The notes: generated by a model from the letters alone, not told the origin. A DNA stretch of 64,000 bases from a candidate division TM6 bacterium GW2011_GWF2_32_72 (GCA_000989525.1 LBON01000002.1:186977-250976); one strand, 5' to 3'; positions 45,373 to 54,696 are shown, counted from the stretch's first letter. Numbers and translations: made by a program.

Positions 45373-47540
45373 TTTAAATCTGTTGTTAAAAATTCTTTTA
45401 AAAATGTCTTTCTCGAAAAACCTTTGGTGTTTTTTACAGCCATACCTATGGCCTTACTTTGTCCAATAAATATACATAACCTCTTTGCCCGTGTAATTGC
45501 GGTATAAATTAAATTTCGCTGTAACAATGTAAAATGTTGCATAAAAATTGGAATTATTACAGCCGCATACTCAGAACCCTGACTCTTATGAACAGTAACA
45601 GCATAGGCCAACACTAATTCATCCAATTCATCAAATTCATATTGAACCATTTTATCTAAAACACGTACAACAACAATTTTATCAGTAAGATCAATCTCTT
45701 GAATAATGCCAATATCACCATTGTATACATCTTTATCGTAGTTATTACGAATCTGCATAACCTTGTCGCCAATCTTAAAAATATACCCAGCTCTACTAAT
45801 TTGTTTTTCTGTATTATTTGGATTTAAAATTTGCTGTAAATCATAATTTAATTTTTGAGTTCCTGCACCACCTCGATTCATAGGAGTCAGAATACAAGCA
45901 TCATCAACAGAGATTCCAAACTTTTGTAACCCGCCCAACAAGATGCGTTTTAAATGATGTGTAACATTTTCAACATCTTCTTCTTTGATAAAGAAAAAAT
46001 CACGCTTACATGCAGGATCATAACTTTGCGGAAATTCTCCTCGATTAATTCTATGTGCATTTGTGATAATTAAACTATCTTGAGCCTGTCTAAAAATTTC
46101 AGTCAACATAGTTGTTGGCACAACACCGCTTTCAATCAAATTTTTCAAAAAATTACCTGGCCCAACAGAAGGAAGTTGATCAACATCACCAATAAATAAA
46201 AGATGAGCATCAAAAGAAACAGCTTTCAAAACAGCTAACGCCATAAAAACATCAATCATAGAAGTTTCATCTACAATTAAAAAATCACTTTTAATACTAT
46301 TATTTTCATTATGCGCAAAAGACATAGTTGTAAAATCAAACTCTAACAAACGATGCAATGTAACCGCGTGTCTTCCAGTGCTTTCCATAATCCTCTTGGC
46401 TGCTCGACCAGTTGGTGCCGCCAGACGATAAGATATTTTGTTTTCTTCCAAAGAAGATATTAATTTTTTTATTAAAGTTGTCTTTCCGGTTCCAGGACCA
46501 CCTGTAACAATAGATACTTTGTTTTTAAGTGCACTTAAAACACCAAGCTGCTGTTTTTCATTTAAACAAGAACCGTCTGCCGCAGGCTTACGAATGGATT
46601 CATAAACTTCATCAAAATTAATTTTTAGCTTTGATGGATATTCGAGCAATGTTTTTAGCCTGTGAGCAATCGCTTTTTCTGAAAAATAGTATTGAGTTAA
46701 CGTTAAAAAATGCTGAGCTTCATCCTGAATCAGCTTAATCTTTTCCTGATCATGTAGTTCATGCAAACCCTTTTTAATAATTGAACCATCAATTTCTGAA
46801 TCCAATTCTAATAACTTAAAAGTTTTTTCACGCAATTCTTCTAATTCAACATATAAACCGCCAGAAGAAACACTATCTGCAATTGAATGCAATATCCCTG
46901 CTTTTGCTCGTTTTACCGACTTAGGATCATATCCCAAATTTTGTGCAATTTGATCTGCTGTTTTAAAACCAATTCCCCAAATATCTTCAGAAAGTTTATA
47001 CGGATTTTCTGTAACAATTGCGATAGAAGCCTGACCATATTTTTTATAAATTTTTACAGAATACGCAGTTGAAACACCTTTATCTTGTAAAAAAACCATA
47101 ATCTTAGAAATTTCTTTTTGATCTTCCCAAGCCTTGGCAATCATATCTACACGCTTTGCACCAATTCCTGGAACATCTTTCAATCGCTCAGGAAATTTAT
47201 CAATAACTTCCAAAACATCTGCACCAAAATGATCAACTAATTTCTCTGCATAAACTTTACCAATGCCCTTGATCATTCCTGAACCAAGATATTTTTTTAA
47301 ACCAATAATACTATTTGGTAATGTTGTTGTTGCTTCAGTTGCATCAAATTGACGTCCAAACTTAGAGTGAACAATCCATTTGCCCTTCAAAGAAACAGTT
47401 TGACCAGGTTGCAAACCAGGAAGAAAACCTTTTACAGTTTCCGTGTTTTTGGAATTAATTTGTAAAAGAAAAACGGAATATCCATTTTCTTGATTTTGAA
47501 ATAAAAAACGGTCAATCAGACCTGTGACTTCTTCTAACAT
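45363..47540 (-). CDS. recD2: RecD2-type DNA helicase
   Basis: RecD2 is a 5'-3' SF1B helicase, found in bacteria without RecBCD, that acts in replication and repair. The N-terminal OB/HhH region (GMIKGIGKVYAEKLVDHFG, VPGIGAKRVDMI) is followed by Walker A TGGPGTGKTTLIKKL, motif II DETSMIDV, motif III LLFIGDVDQLPSVGPG, and later motifs VTVHKSQGSEY and YTAITRAK. 725 residues is typical. It lies directly after ftsY with no gap and is followed by the amidase-like and GerMN-like genes. Confidence 0.95.
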   Translation of the reverse strand: MLEEVTGLIDRFLFQNQENGYSVFLLQINSKNTETVKGFLPGLQPGQTVSLKGKWIVHSKFGRQFDATEATTTLPNSIIGLKKYLGSGMIKGIGKVYAEKLVDHFGADVLEVIDKFPERLKDVPGIGAKRVDMIAKAWEDQKEISKIMVFLQDKGVSTAYSVKIYKKYGQASIAIVTENPYKLSEDIWGIGFKTADQIAQNLGYDPKSVKRAKAGILHSIADSVSSGGLYVELEELREKTFKLLELDSEIDGSIIKKGLHELHDQEKIKLIQDEAQHFLTLTQYYFSEKAIAHRLKTLLEYPSKLKINFDEVYESIRKPAADGSCLNEKQQLGVLSALKNKVSIVTGGPGTGKTTLIKKLISSLEENKISYRLAAPTGRAAKRIMESTGRHAVTLHRLLEFDFTTMSFAHNENNSIKSDFLIVDETSMIDVFMALAVLKAVSFDAHLLFIGDVDQLPSVGPGNFLKNLIESGVVPTTMLTEIFRQAQDSLIITNAHRINRGEFPQSYDPACKRDFFFIKEEDVENVTHHLKRILLGGLQKFGISVDDACILTPMNRGGAGTQKLNYDLQQILNPNNTEKQISRAGYIFKIGDKVMQIRNNYDKDVYNGDIGIIQEIDLTDKIVVVRVLDKMVQYEFDELDELVLAYAVTVHKSQGSEYAAVIIPIFMQHFTLLQRNLIYTAITRAKRLCIFIGQSKAIGMAVKNTKGFSRKTFLKEFLTTDLKCV

Positions 47541-48431
47541 CTACTCGCTCAACAAATCTTGAACAAATTTTTTGGAATCAAAAACATCAAAATCATCAAT
47601 TTTTTCACCAAAAGAAATATACGCAACTGGAACTTTGATCTCTTTTTCAATTGCAAAAACAATTCCACCCTTGGCTGTTCCATCCATCTTAGTCAAAATG
47701 ATTCCATCTAATTTTGTACTTTCATTAAATATTTTTGCCTGCTCAAGCGAATTTTGACCAAGCATTGAATCTATTGTTAACAAACTTGCAACCTTCTTTC
47801 CTGGCGCAACTTTTGTTACAACATTGCCAATTTTTTCAAGCTCTTTCATCAAATTTGTTTTTGTTTGAAGCCTGCCTGCGGTATCAATAATCACAGCATC
47901 AAAGGCTTCATCTACAAATTTTTTACAACCTGAAAACACAACCGAAGCCGGGTCTTGATTATCTTTACCAACAACAACTTCTACACCAATTTTACTTCCC
48001 CAGCTTACAAGCTGTTCTGTTGCTGCAGCACGAAAAGTATCACCGGCAACTAATAAAACTTTTTTGCCTTCATTTTTTAACATGTTGGCCAATTTAGCAG
48101 CAAAAGTAGTTTTACCGCTTCCATTAATTCCAACTAAAAGAAAAATCTGTGTGTCTTTAAAATTTGAATCTTTTTGCAACATGTTTAAAAGCTGATCTTC
48201 TAAAGCTTTTTTTAAATCTTCACCCTCAGAAATTTCACCATTGGCAAATCTTTCTGATAAATTTTTTATAATTTCTTGAGTTGGTTTTACGCCTACATCT
48301 GCAGAAATTAAAATCTCTTCTAACTCTTTTAAAACTGATGAATCAATTTGCTGACGAGAAAAAAGAGAATGCATCTTACTTGTAAAACTGTTATAAACTT
48401 TTTGTAACTTATTCTTAATAAAGTTAAACAC
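47541..48431 (-). CDS. ftsY: Signal recognition particle receptor FtsY
   Basis: FtsY docks the SRP-ribosome complex at the membrane. The G-domain motifs are present: VGINGSGKTTFAAKLA (G1), GDTFRAAATEQL, DTAGRLQTKTNLMKEL (G3), TKMDGTAKGG (G4) and the closing SFGEKIDDF. The N-terminal helices (about 60 residues) lack the acidic A domain that E. coli FtsY has; 296 residues is a minimal NG-domain form, as in many small-genome bacteria. Upstream lies a 520-base non-coding region. Confidence 0.95.
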   Translation of the reverse strand: MFNFIKNKLQKVYNSFTSKMHSLFSRQQIDSSVLKELEEILISADVGVKPTQEIIKNLSERFANGEISEGEDLKKALEDQLLNMLQKDSNFKDTQIFLLVGINGSGKTTFAAKLANMLKNEGKKVLLVAGDTFRAAATEQLVSWGSKIGVEVVVGKDNQDPASVVFSGCKKFVDEAFDAVIIDTAGRLQTKTNLMKELEKIGNVVTKVAPGKKVASLLTIDSMLGQNSLEQAKIFNESTKLDGIILTKMDGTAKGGIVFAIEKEIKVPVAYISFGEKIDDFDVFDSKKFVQDLLSE

Positions 48432-48641
48432 AAAAACCTCAATATAAAGTGTTGCTAGAAATTACTTGATTAAACGGTAATTATAACACATTTTTTAAAG
48501 TTTATTAGCCCAAAAACATTAAATATAAATGTTGAAAAATTCAGATCTAAAAAATCTATATTTTAAAATTAATAACTGGCCTCTTCGATGCTTAGACACA
48601 CTTTGCTATTTTTTATACCGAGGGCCTATATAAAAATTATT

Positions 48642-48680
48642 TAAAGAATACCATCCTGAGCTAGTCGAAGGAAAAGTCCA
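48642..48680. repeat. Dispersed repeat copy
   Basis: Contains CATCCTGAGCTAGTCGAAGG, the same core as the inverted repeats at 29243-29487 (there CATCCTGAGCTTGTCGAAGG; one base differs). It lacks the second arm, so it is a solo copy or remnant. Confidence 0.6.
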
Positions 48681-48887
48681 ATTTACCACCTTAAAGAAAT
48701 CTCCGTACCACGGCCAAAAACACCCGAAATAACCTAAAATCATCAATAAACACCCATTTATAAAACACTCAAAGCATCCATTAAATCGGGTAAAAAATAC
48801 CAGCAAATCATCAACCACAGCCTTCAAAAGCAACTTAGAGCTACTTAAATACTAAAAACCCCTATTTAAAGCCCAATCTGACCCCGC

Positions 48888-48915
48888 TTGACGCCACCCA
48901 CCCAACTGTTAAACT
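48888..48915 (+). promoter_or_regulatory. Promoter of the TGA-interrupted gene
   Basis: TTGACG (48888-48893), a 16-base spacer and TAAACT (48910-48915), with TGGAGG and the ATG at 48953 about 38 bases downstream. The intact promoter and ribosome-binding site suggest the gene is still transcribed. Confidence 0.6.
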
Positions 48916-48952
48916 AATTACAAATGGTATTTTTTAATTTTTGGAGGTAATT

Positions 48953-49417
48953 ATGTTAAAGAAATATATGTTAATCGCTATGTTAGCGCTTTTAGGAACA
49001 AAAGAAGTTGAAGCTTCTAAAGCTGTAAAGGTTCTTAGTTTTGTTGGAGGTGCCGCTGGCACCGCAGCTTGAAGTTATGGTTTTTATACGCATGACAGAG
49101 AGTTAAGAAATCAAATAGAGGCTCTAAGATTAGAAGCGGCAAAAAGAGATATGCAAAAAAAAGAAGAATTGATTTCAAATCAACAAAAACAAATAGAACA
49201 ATTACAAAAAGAAACATCCGAGTTAAAGATAGAACACCCAAACACAGCATTAAAGAAAGTTGCCATTGCTGCAAGCATTGGACTTGTACCTCTTGCAATT
49301 AATACATTTGGCAGTGCTCTTTTAAATAAGGGAGCTGAAGTGTTAGCTTCGGCAGCCGAAGAACCTATGAAAAAGTTTTTTGAAGCAACTGTTAATAGTT
49401 ATTTCGCAAAAAACTAA
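48953..49417 (+). pseudogene. Secreted coiled-coil protein gene with one in-frame TGA
   Basis: With TGGAGG and an ATG at 48953, the frame encodes a signal-like start (KKYMLIAMLALLGTKEVEAS) and a glycine/alanine-rich stretch (VLSFVGGAAGTAA), then a TGA at 49070-49072 (codon 40). It continues in the same frame to TAA 49417 with a coiled coil (DRELRNQIEALRLEAAKRDM) and a second hydrophobic segment. Without the TGA the product would be 154 residues. Everything else looks intact, so this is either a fresh nonsense mutation, a sequencing error or UGA read-through. The code is otherwise standard. prfB, the UGA-decoding release factor, starts 156 bases after this gene. Confidence 0.65.
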
Positions 49418-49441
49418 GTAATTACTAAAATAACAAATAAA

Positions 49442-49468
49442 GAGCCCACTGTTTTCAGTGGGCTTTTT
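49442..49468 (+). terminator. Rho-independent terminator
   Basis: AGCCCACTG pairs with CAGTGGGCT around a TTTT loop and is followed by a T run. It separates the TGA-interrupted gene from prfB. Confidence 0.88.
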
Positions 49469-49572
49469 ATTTGCCCAAAAATCAACCGGACCTTCCTCTT
49501 ACCTGGAAAATCTGAAAAACCAATGTTATACTTGAATTTTCAGACAAATCCTAATCTAGAAAGTAGTATAAA

Positions 49573-50658
49573 ATGTTAGTAGATGATTTAAAGGAAAGAT
49601 TAAAACAAATTGAACCTGATATTCAGTCCATCAAAGATTTTTGGCAAAATTCCAAACAAGAAGAAGAATTCAACAGATTAAAAACAATTTGTGATCAGGA
49701 TGATTTTTGGCAGAATCCAGATCAGGCTCAAATTTCCAAAGCCTTTCAGGCTGTTAAAAATCAAAGAGATCAATATTTAGAAGTCACAAATGGCTACAAA
49801 GATATGATAGAAATGCTGGATCTTTTTGCAGATGATGAAGAAGAAATTAAAAAATTAGAAATCGATGTAAAAAGGCTTTGCAAGAAAATCACATCTTTTA
49901 AGATCAACCTTTTAATGAGTTCTGAAGAAGATAAAAACAACTGTTTTTTAAGTATAAACTCAGGTGCAGGAGGAACAGAATCCCAAGATTGGGCAAGCAT
50001 GCTATTGCGAATGTACCTTCGTTTTTGTGAACGGAACAATTTTGACGTTGAAGAAATTGACCTTCAAACAGGTGAAGAAGCAGGGATAAAATCTGCAACA
50101 TTATTTATTAAAGGCAAAAACGCATATGGACTTCTCAAAGGTGAGCACGGTGTGCATAGGCTTGTTCGAATTTCCCCTTTTGATGCCAACAAAAGAAGAC
50201 ACACTTCTTTTGCATCAGTCTCAGTTACGCCAGAAGCTCCTGATGTAAAAATAGAAATTGACCCCAAAGATTTAAGAATTGACACATATCGTGCAAGTGG
50301 TGCTGGCGGTCAACACGTTAACAAAACAGAATCTGCTGTTCGCATCACACACATCCCAACAAATACAGTTGTTCAATGCCAAAACGAACGCTCCCAAATA
50401 AAAAATAGAGAAACAGCTATGAAAATGTTGATGTCAAAACTTGTTCAAAAACAAAAAGAAGAAAAAGATGCGGCAAATGCAAAAATAGAAAGAAAAAAAA
50501 TTGAATGGGGGTCTCAAATAAGATCATACGTCCTTCATCCATACAAAATGGTTAAAGATCACAGAACTGAGATTGAATCTCCTGTACCAGACACTATACT
50601 AGATGGTGACTTAACCGAGTTTATTGAAAAGTTTTTGATCTGGAATAGTCAAAACTAA
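49573..50658 (+). CDS. prfB: Peptide chain release factor 2
   Basis: RF2 terminates translation at UGA and UAA. The recognition tripeptide is present (VRISPFDANK, about residue 201) and the catalytic GGQ lies in SGAGGQHVNKTESAVR (about 245). Length 361 residues is complete. The reading frame is continuous from the ATG, with no in-frame UGA and +1 shift site like the programmed frameshift that regulates prfB in many bacteria. GGQ methylation would be done by PrmC (20750-21622). Confidence 0.95.
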   Translation: MLVDDLKERLKQIEPDIQSIKDFWQNSKQEEEFNRLKTICDQDDFWQNPDQAQISKAFQAVKNQRDQYLEVTNGYKDMIEMLDLFADDEEEIKKLEIDVKRLCKKITSFKINLLMSSEEDKNNCFLSINSGAGGTESQDWASMLLRMYLRFCERNNFDVEEIDLQTGEEAGIKSATLFIKGKNAYGLLKGEHGVHRLVRISPFDANKRRHTSFASVSVTPEAPDVKIEIDPKDLRIDTYRASGAGGQHVNKTESAVRITHIPTNTVVQCQNERSQIKNRETAMKMLMSKLVQKQKEEKDAANAKIERKKIEWGSQIRSYVLHPYKMVKDHRTEIESPVPDTILDGDLTEFIEKFLIWNSQN

Positions 50659-50671
50659 ATAAAAGGACAGT

Positions 50672-51127
50672 ATGAAAAAACAAGTTTTATTATCAATTAC
50701 AGCTATTTCTCTTTTAGCAACAACAGGTTGCTTAGGCGAGAAAGAAAAAAACAGTAAGGAAAAAGAAATGATACAAACAACAGCATCAGGTTTAAAATTT
50801 GAAATTTTGCAAGCTGCGCCCAAAGATGCAAAGAAACCACTACCAAAACAAATTGTAACTGTTCATTATACCGGTTGGTTAGATGATAACGGCAAACCAG
50901 GCAAAAAATTTGACAGTAGTGTTGATCGTGGTGAAAAATTTCAATTCCCAATTGGGGTTGGCATGGTTATCAAAGGTTGGGATGAAGGTGTTTTAGATAT
51001 GCAACTTGGCGAAAAACGCCGTTTAATTATTCCTGCAAATCTTGGCTACGGATCTCGTGGTGCAGGAGCCATTATTCCACCAAATGCAACTTTAATTTTT
51101 GACGTTGAATTATTTGACGCTCAATAA
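50672..51127 (+). CDS. FKBP-type peptidyl-prolyl isomerase lipoprotein
   Basis: FKBP-type isomerases assist folding of exported proteins. The N-terminus has signal and lipobox TTGC (LLATTGCLGEK). The single FKBP domain shows VTVHYTGWLDDNGKPGKKF, SSVDRGEKFQFPIG and VIKGWDEGVLDMQLGEKRR, then YGSRGAGAIIPPN, all conserved active-site strands. Length 151 residues. It starts 13 bases after prfB, so it is probably co-transcribed. A terminator follows. Confidence 0.92.
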   Translation: MKKQVLLSITAISLLATTGCLGEKEKNSKEKEMIQTTASGLKFEILQAAPKDAKKPLPKQIVTVHYTGWLDDNGKPGKKFDSSVDRGEKFQFPIGVGMVIKGWDEGVLDMQLGEKRRLIIPANLGYGSRGAGAIIPPNATLIFDVELFDAQ

Positions 51128-51161
51128 AATCACTAATTCAATTTTAAATTTATATAAAAAT

Positions 51162-51195
51162 AAAAAAGAGGTTTTTTACAGCCTCTTTTTTATTT
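51162..51195. terminator. Bidirectional terminator
   Basis: AAAAAGAGG...CCTCTTTTTT forms a short stem with T tracts on both strands, between the FKBP gene and the convergent ankyrin-type gene. Confidence 0.7.
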
Positions 51196-51213
51196 TACTT
51201 TTACAGAAAATTT

Positions 51214-51906
51214 TTACAAAGATGTGGACTGTTTCCGAATATTATCACTAGATAAATCGTAAATTAAATGCTCGTCCAGCCAATCAAATATATACGCACT
51301 TAAATTATTCCAAGCACTTACCGGTAAAAAATTTAATAAATGTTCATAAAACATCTCAATATCGGGGCCCGTCAAAACAGGTCTTTTATAAATATTTATT
51401 TGAGGAGAAACATCTAAATATCTTTCAAAATTACAAATAACTTTAGCAACAAGCACCTGTTCTACTTTTGAAAAACCACCCCAAAAATCTTCTGAATGTT
51501 TTCCAAATAGTTTCTTCAAAACATTTTTTTTATGAAAAAGAGCTTTAAGCCTTCTATCAACAACACAGAGATCATTAACAACATTTTTTTTCAACAGAAC
51601 TTTAACAATATCGATATTACCCAAAGCACAAGCCTCCTCCAATGGGGTTCTTCCACAAAAATTCAACCAAACAATACCCTCTTTTGGACAATCTATAAGC
51701 AAATATTCAATCAAAGAGGTAGAACATATACCCATGGAAGAAAGAACAATCGCCTTAGTTAAAATATTCGAAACATATAAATCATCTTTTTCATTATATT
51801 CCGAGGCGGAAATGCCACCGATTATAAAAAACAACAACCCCATTATGCCATTTTTAATAATTTTTTCCCTAAATACAAAATATAAAATATCAAATAGAAT
51901 CTTCAT
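51214..51906 (-). CDS. Secreted ankyrin-type protein (paralogue 1)
   Basis: A hydrophobic segment (about residues 20-33, GIMGLLFFIIGGISAS) precedes an ankyrin-like unit (GRTPLEEACALGNIDIVKVL) and a longer helical tail with VEQVLVAKVIC. I use the ATG at 51906, since GGGGAG lies just upstream, although its spacing is short; the frame is open further. It shares the order of motifs with the next gene, so the pair is a tandem duplication. The end of the upstream gene overlaps this start. The function is unknown. Confidence 0.6.
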   Translation of the reverse strand: MKILFDILYFVFREKIIKNGIMGLLFFIIGGISASEYNEKDDLYVSNILTKAIVLSSMGICSTSLIEYLLIDCPKEGIVWLNFCGRTPLEEACALGNIDIVKVLLKKNVVNDLCVVDRRLKALFHKKNVLKKLFGKHSEDFWGGFSKVEQVLVAKVICNFERYLDVSPQINIYKRPVLTGPDIEMFYEHLLNFLPVSAWNNLSAYIFDWLDEHLIYDLSSDNIRKQSTSL

Positions 51907-52555
51907 CTTCTCCCCTATCAAAAAGCCTATCCTCTTTAAAAGATCGCAGATCAATTAAATCTTTATATTTAAGTATTTCATCCTGAATGGCACATTTAAG
52001 AGAAGGAGGTACAAACTTTAATATATATTTTTCAAATCGATTAACATCTTCTTCAGTCAAACAAATATCCATATAATGTTTTATTTTATAATTAGAGTCT
52101 AAAGATTCATTCATACAAATTAACACATTCGCCACAAAAACTTGTTCCATAGTTGTAAAGTTTTTCCAAAAAACATTTGTCTTATCGCAGATCAAATCTT
52201 CTGATGCATCGTTATTATTCACAAATGATTCCATAAAAGAATCGATATAACACGATTTATTAATGATTTTTTTATTTAATAAAATTTCAACAATTTCTAA
52301 ATCACCTAAAGCTAAAGCCTCTGTTAATGGCGTTCGGCCTTCTGAGTTAAGCCAGCAAACCTTTTTTTCTATATCTTCAGCGGCAAAATATTTAACAATA
52401 TTAGTACTACAAAGATAAAAAGAAGAAATAATAATCGCTCGGGTCATCAAATCTGATAGCCGAATATCATCTGAATTATTTAATTCAAGATTTTCTGACG
52501 CAGACAAATAAAAAAATATTTTCAAACATACCAATAACCTTAACCATTTTTTCAT
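51890..52555 (-). CDS. Secreted ankyrin-type protein (paralogue 2)
   Basis: A signal (LRLLVCLKIFFYLSAS) precedes the same architecture as the neighbour: LMTRAIIISSFYLCST, then WLNSEGRTPLTEALALGDLE, IVEILLNKKIINKS, and the tail motif MEQVFVANVLICMNESLD. In paralogue 1 the equivalents are WLNFCGRTPLEEACALGNID and VEQVLVAKVICNFERYLD. Length 221 residues. A single ankyrin repeat plus a family-specific tail suggests a bacterial family with unknown partner. The genes overlap by 17 bases. Confidence 0.6.
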   Translation of the reverse strand: MKKWLRLLVCLKIFFYLSASENLELNNSDDIRLSDLMTRAIIISSFYLCSTNIVKYFAAEDIEKKVCWLNSEGRTPLTEALALGDLEIVEILLNKKIINKSCYIDSFMESFVNNNDASEDLICDKTNVFWKNFTTMEQVFVANVLICMNESLDSNYKIKHYMDICLTEEDVNRFEKYILKFVPPSLKCAIQDEILKYKDLIDLRSFKEDRLFDRGEDEDSI

Positions 52556-52587
52556 ACAACCCCCATTTTTTATTTTTAAATAATTAT

Positions 52588-53010
52588 TTATTCTTTTAAT
52601 ATTTCAACAACTTCTTCTAATCCATAATTTAATGCCAATTCAAACGCCGAAATTCCATTATAAGAACTATTTTTATTCACATCTTTTTCAACTAAAAAAC
52701 TAACTACTTCAACAGAATTTTGGCTAACGGCAGCCATTAAAGGAGTCCATCCATTTTCACAATCCAAACAATTAGGTGCAAATTCATAAAAAAGTTCCAA
52801 CATGGCTACATCATTATTTCTTGCTGCTATAATCATTGGAGTTCTATCATGCCGATCTTTTATATTTAAAAGGCCGCCTTGAGAAAGATATGCATAAACG
52901 GCAACATAATCTTTATTAAAGACTGCTTGAAAAAAAGAATATGGAGACAGCAATTCAGCCTTAATCGAATAAAACATACATAAAACTAGTAAACAAAAAT
53001 TAGCCTTCAT
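52588..53010 (-). CDS. Secreted ankyrin-repeat protein
   Basis: A signal peptide (FCLLVLCMFYSIKAE) is followed by three or four ankyrin repeats: YVAVYAYLSQGGLLNIKD, then RTPMIIAARNNDVAMLELF and GWTPLMAAVSQNSVEVVSFL. The ATG at 53010 follows a G-rich ribosome-binding site (GGGGGG). About 140 residues. It is the third secreted ankyrin gene in a row and probably part of a minus-strand unit. It is a candidate effector or periplasmic protein-binding module. Confidence 0.75.
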   Translation of the reverse strand: MKANFCLLVLCMFYSIKAELLSPYSFFQAVFNKDYVAVYAYLSQGGLLNIKDRHDRTPMIIAARNNDVAMLELFYEFAPNCLDCENGWTPLMAAVSQNSVEVVSFLVEKDVNKNSSYNGISAFELALNYGLEEVVEILKE

Positions 53011-53100
53011 TTTCCCCCCCAAAAAAATATTTCCAATTTTTAATCTAATAAAAATTAAGCTTTTTATTCAAGAATAAAGAGAATTTATTAATATTATAGG

Positions 53101-54696
53101 CTAAAAGACCACTATTAATGATCCAAACAATCCATGTCGAACAGGAACATTTTTACCCATAAAAACATGGCTTGAGCCAAATCGAACTTCGAGATCTTTT
53201 TTTGGTTGATAGCCCACAAACCAATTAAAGGTATTAGCAATTTGACCAGATCTGCTCCTAAGATAATTAGGACAAGCCGTAAATGTTGCACACTGAATAT
53301 CCTTAAAATCATCCTTTGCTTTCATAAACAAATCATAAAAAATCGCCAATGTTAAACTAGTATTCATTAAGTCAAACCAGTAATTACCAAGACGCATTCT
53401 AAATTCAAGTCCACGTTCAACCTTTGTTTTAAGGGCTGCATCTGCAAAATATGGTATTTCTGAATCCGAGCCTGAAAATTCTAATACATAATAATTTCTA
53501 AAATTTTCTGGGAAATATGTCGGTGTATTTGGTACAAAACTAGCTTCAACATTTTTTGTAGCTGTATACTGAACAACTTCTAAGTTTTTTGAATTATTTT
53601 TAATTTGAGTAATTCTTTTTTTACCGTGATATGGAAAACTATAAGTTAACTCAGAAAAAAATCTAAGGTTTAAAAAACTGTCAATACTATAAAATGCGTC
53701 TATAAAAGCACCAAGCTGGAATGCTCCGCCATTTCCCAAAACAATTTCCCAAACCGTATCGCCCTGCTCCTTACCACCTGTTGGTAAAACTAACTCCAAC
53801 CCACCACGCAACTTTTTAAACCTTTTAAAATAATTTGCAAAATCAGCATATGTAAATAAAGACACATCCCCAATTCCAAATTTTGAATTATCTTCACTAA
53901 AGCTTAATCCTTTAGGTCTTAAAATAGCTTTATAAAAAAAATCCTCTAACGAGTTGTAAAAATAAAAAAAACTTTGCATAGAATTTTGATAATCAGGTTC
54001 TGATACCCAATTACCAAGAAGATTTGAATCCAAAAATCTAGGTGACATTCTATGATGAACATACTTAAACGGTGCATCTATACCAACTGCCCATTCTGCC
54101 TTTTTTAACCATGCCATTTTAAATTGATGAGAACCAGTCAAACGAATAAAAGTTTCTTGAAGATCTGCATCTATTTTTACTTTTGTTGAAGCAATTAAAG
54201 CTAAATAATTATCTCCCAAATCATCAAGAGTCACCACTTGTGAATCAATACCTTCTCCCGACTTAAACACTTGGCCATCTTCTGATAATTTAGTGGCCAA
54301 CATAATATCTCTAAATGCAAAAGGCCTGTAAAAAATGGTATCTGCCAAAGACTGTGTTGAAATACCATTACTATCTTTAAATCCCCTGCCTGTAAAAAAT
54401 TGAGCGACTGTTAATTTTAATTTAGATCTTCTATCTAAAGATGTTGCCAAGACTTTATCATAATAATCTTCATTTATTTTACTTTTTTTAGGCGCAAATT
54501 TAGCCAATGTTGAATCGTAAATCTTTTGCCCCAAACTTAATTCCGCATCTGACTTTGAAATAGCCTTTTTCTTTTTTGCCGTCCGTGTAATATTTTTGTA
54601 ATACTCATTAGCTACCTGAAGTTCCGTATCATAGGCGTGAAGTAAACCAAAACCACAACCCAAAAAAATAATAATTTGATAAAATTTTAATCTCAT
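53101..54696 (-). CDS. Candidate outer-membrane beta-barrel protein of the fibre cluster
   Basis: A signal peptide (FYQIIIFLGCGFGLLHAY) is followed by about 500 residues of alternating hydrophobic/polar sequence with many aromatics, and it ends in GLFGSLIVVF, with a terminal Phe as in outer-membrane barrel proteins recognised by BAM. No family signature was found. The ATG at 54696 overlaps the upstream fibre gene stop (TGATG), so translation is coupled. The short periplasmic N-terminus is Lys-rich (AKKKKAISKSD). It is a plausible partner or exporter of the fibre, but this is inference. Confidence 0.55.
   Translation of the reverse strand: MRLKFYQIIIFLGCGFGLLHAYDTELQVANEYYKNITRTAKKKKAISKSDAELSLGQKIYDSTLAKFAPKKSKINEDYYDKVLATSLDRRSKLKLTVAQFFTGRGFKDSNGISTQSLADTIFYRPFAFRDIMLATKLSEDGQVFKSGEGIDSQVVTLDDLGDNYLALIASTKVKIDADLQETFIRLTGSHQFKMAWLKKAEWAVGIDAPFKYVHHRMSPRFLDSNLLGNWVSEPDYQNSMQSFFYFYNSLEDFFYKAILRPKGLSFSEDNSKFGIGDVSLFTYADFANYFKRFKKLRGGLELVLPTGGKEQGDTVWEIVLGNGGAFQLGAFIDAFYSIDSFLNLRFFSELTYSFPYHGKKRITQIKNNSKNLEVVQYTATKNVEASFVPNTPTYFPENFRNYYVLEFSGSDSEIPYFADAALKTKVERGLEFRMRLGNYWFDLMNTSLTLAIFYDLFMKAKDDFKDIQCATFTACPNYLRSRSGQIANTFNWFVGYQPKKDLEVRFGSSHVFMGKNVPVRHGLFGSLIVVF

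Larger units (their letters stand above)
48432..48952. other. 520-bp intergenic region with one repeat copy and one promoter
   Basis: No gene is supported here. It holds a single degenerate copy of the dispersed repeat (48642-48680) and, near its right end, a promoter with TTGACG and TAAACT. The remaining sequence shows no ribosome-binding site plus ORF of convincing length and no tRNA-like fold. A structured RNA cannot be excluded by eye. Confidence 0.5.

Noticed and set aside
48606..48833. Minus-strand ORF of 75 residues in the 520-bp gap
   Set aside because: No ribosome-binding site, crosses the dispersed repeat, no recognisable domain.
48953..49417. UGA recoded as Trp or Gly across the genome
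   Set aside because: Several tight gene junctions (pilB, yraN, amidase-like, nitroreductase) use TGA as a stop, and many Trp residues use TGG. Only this one gene has an internal TGA.
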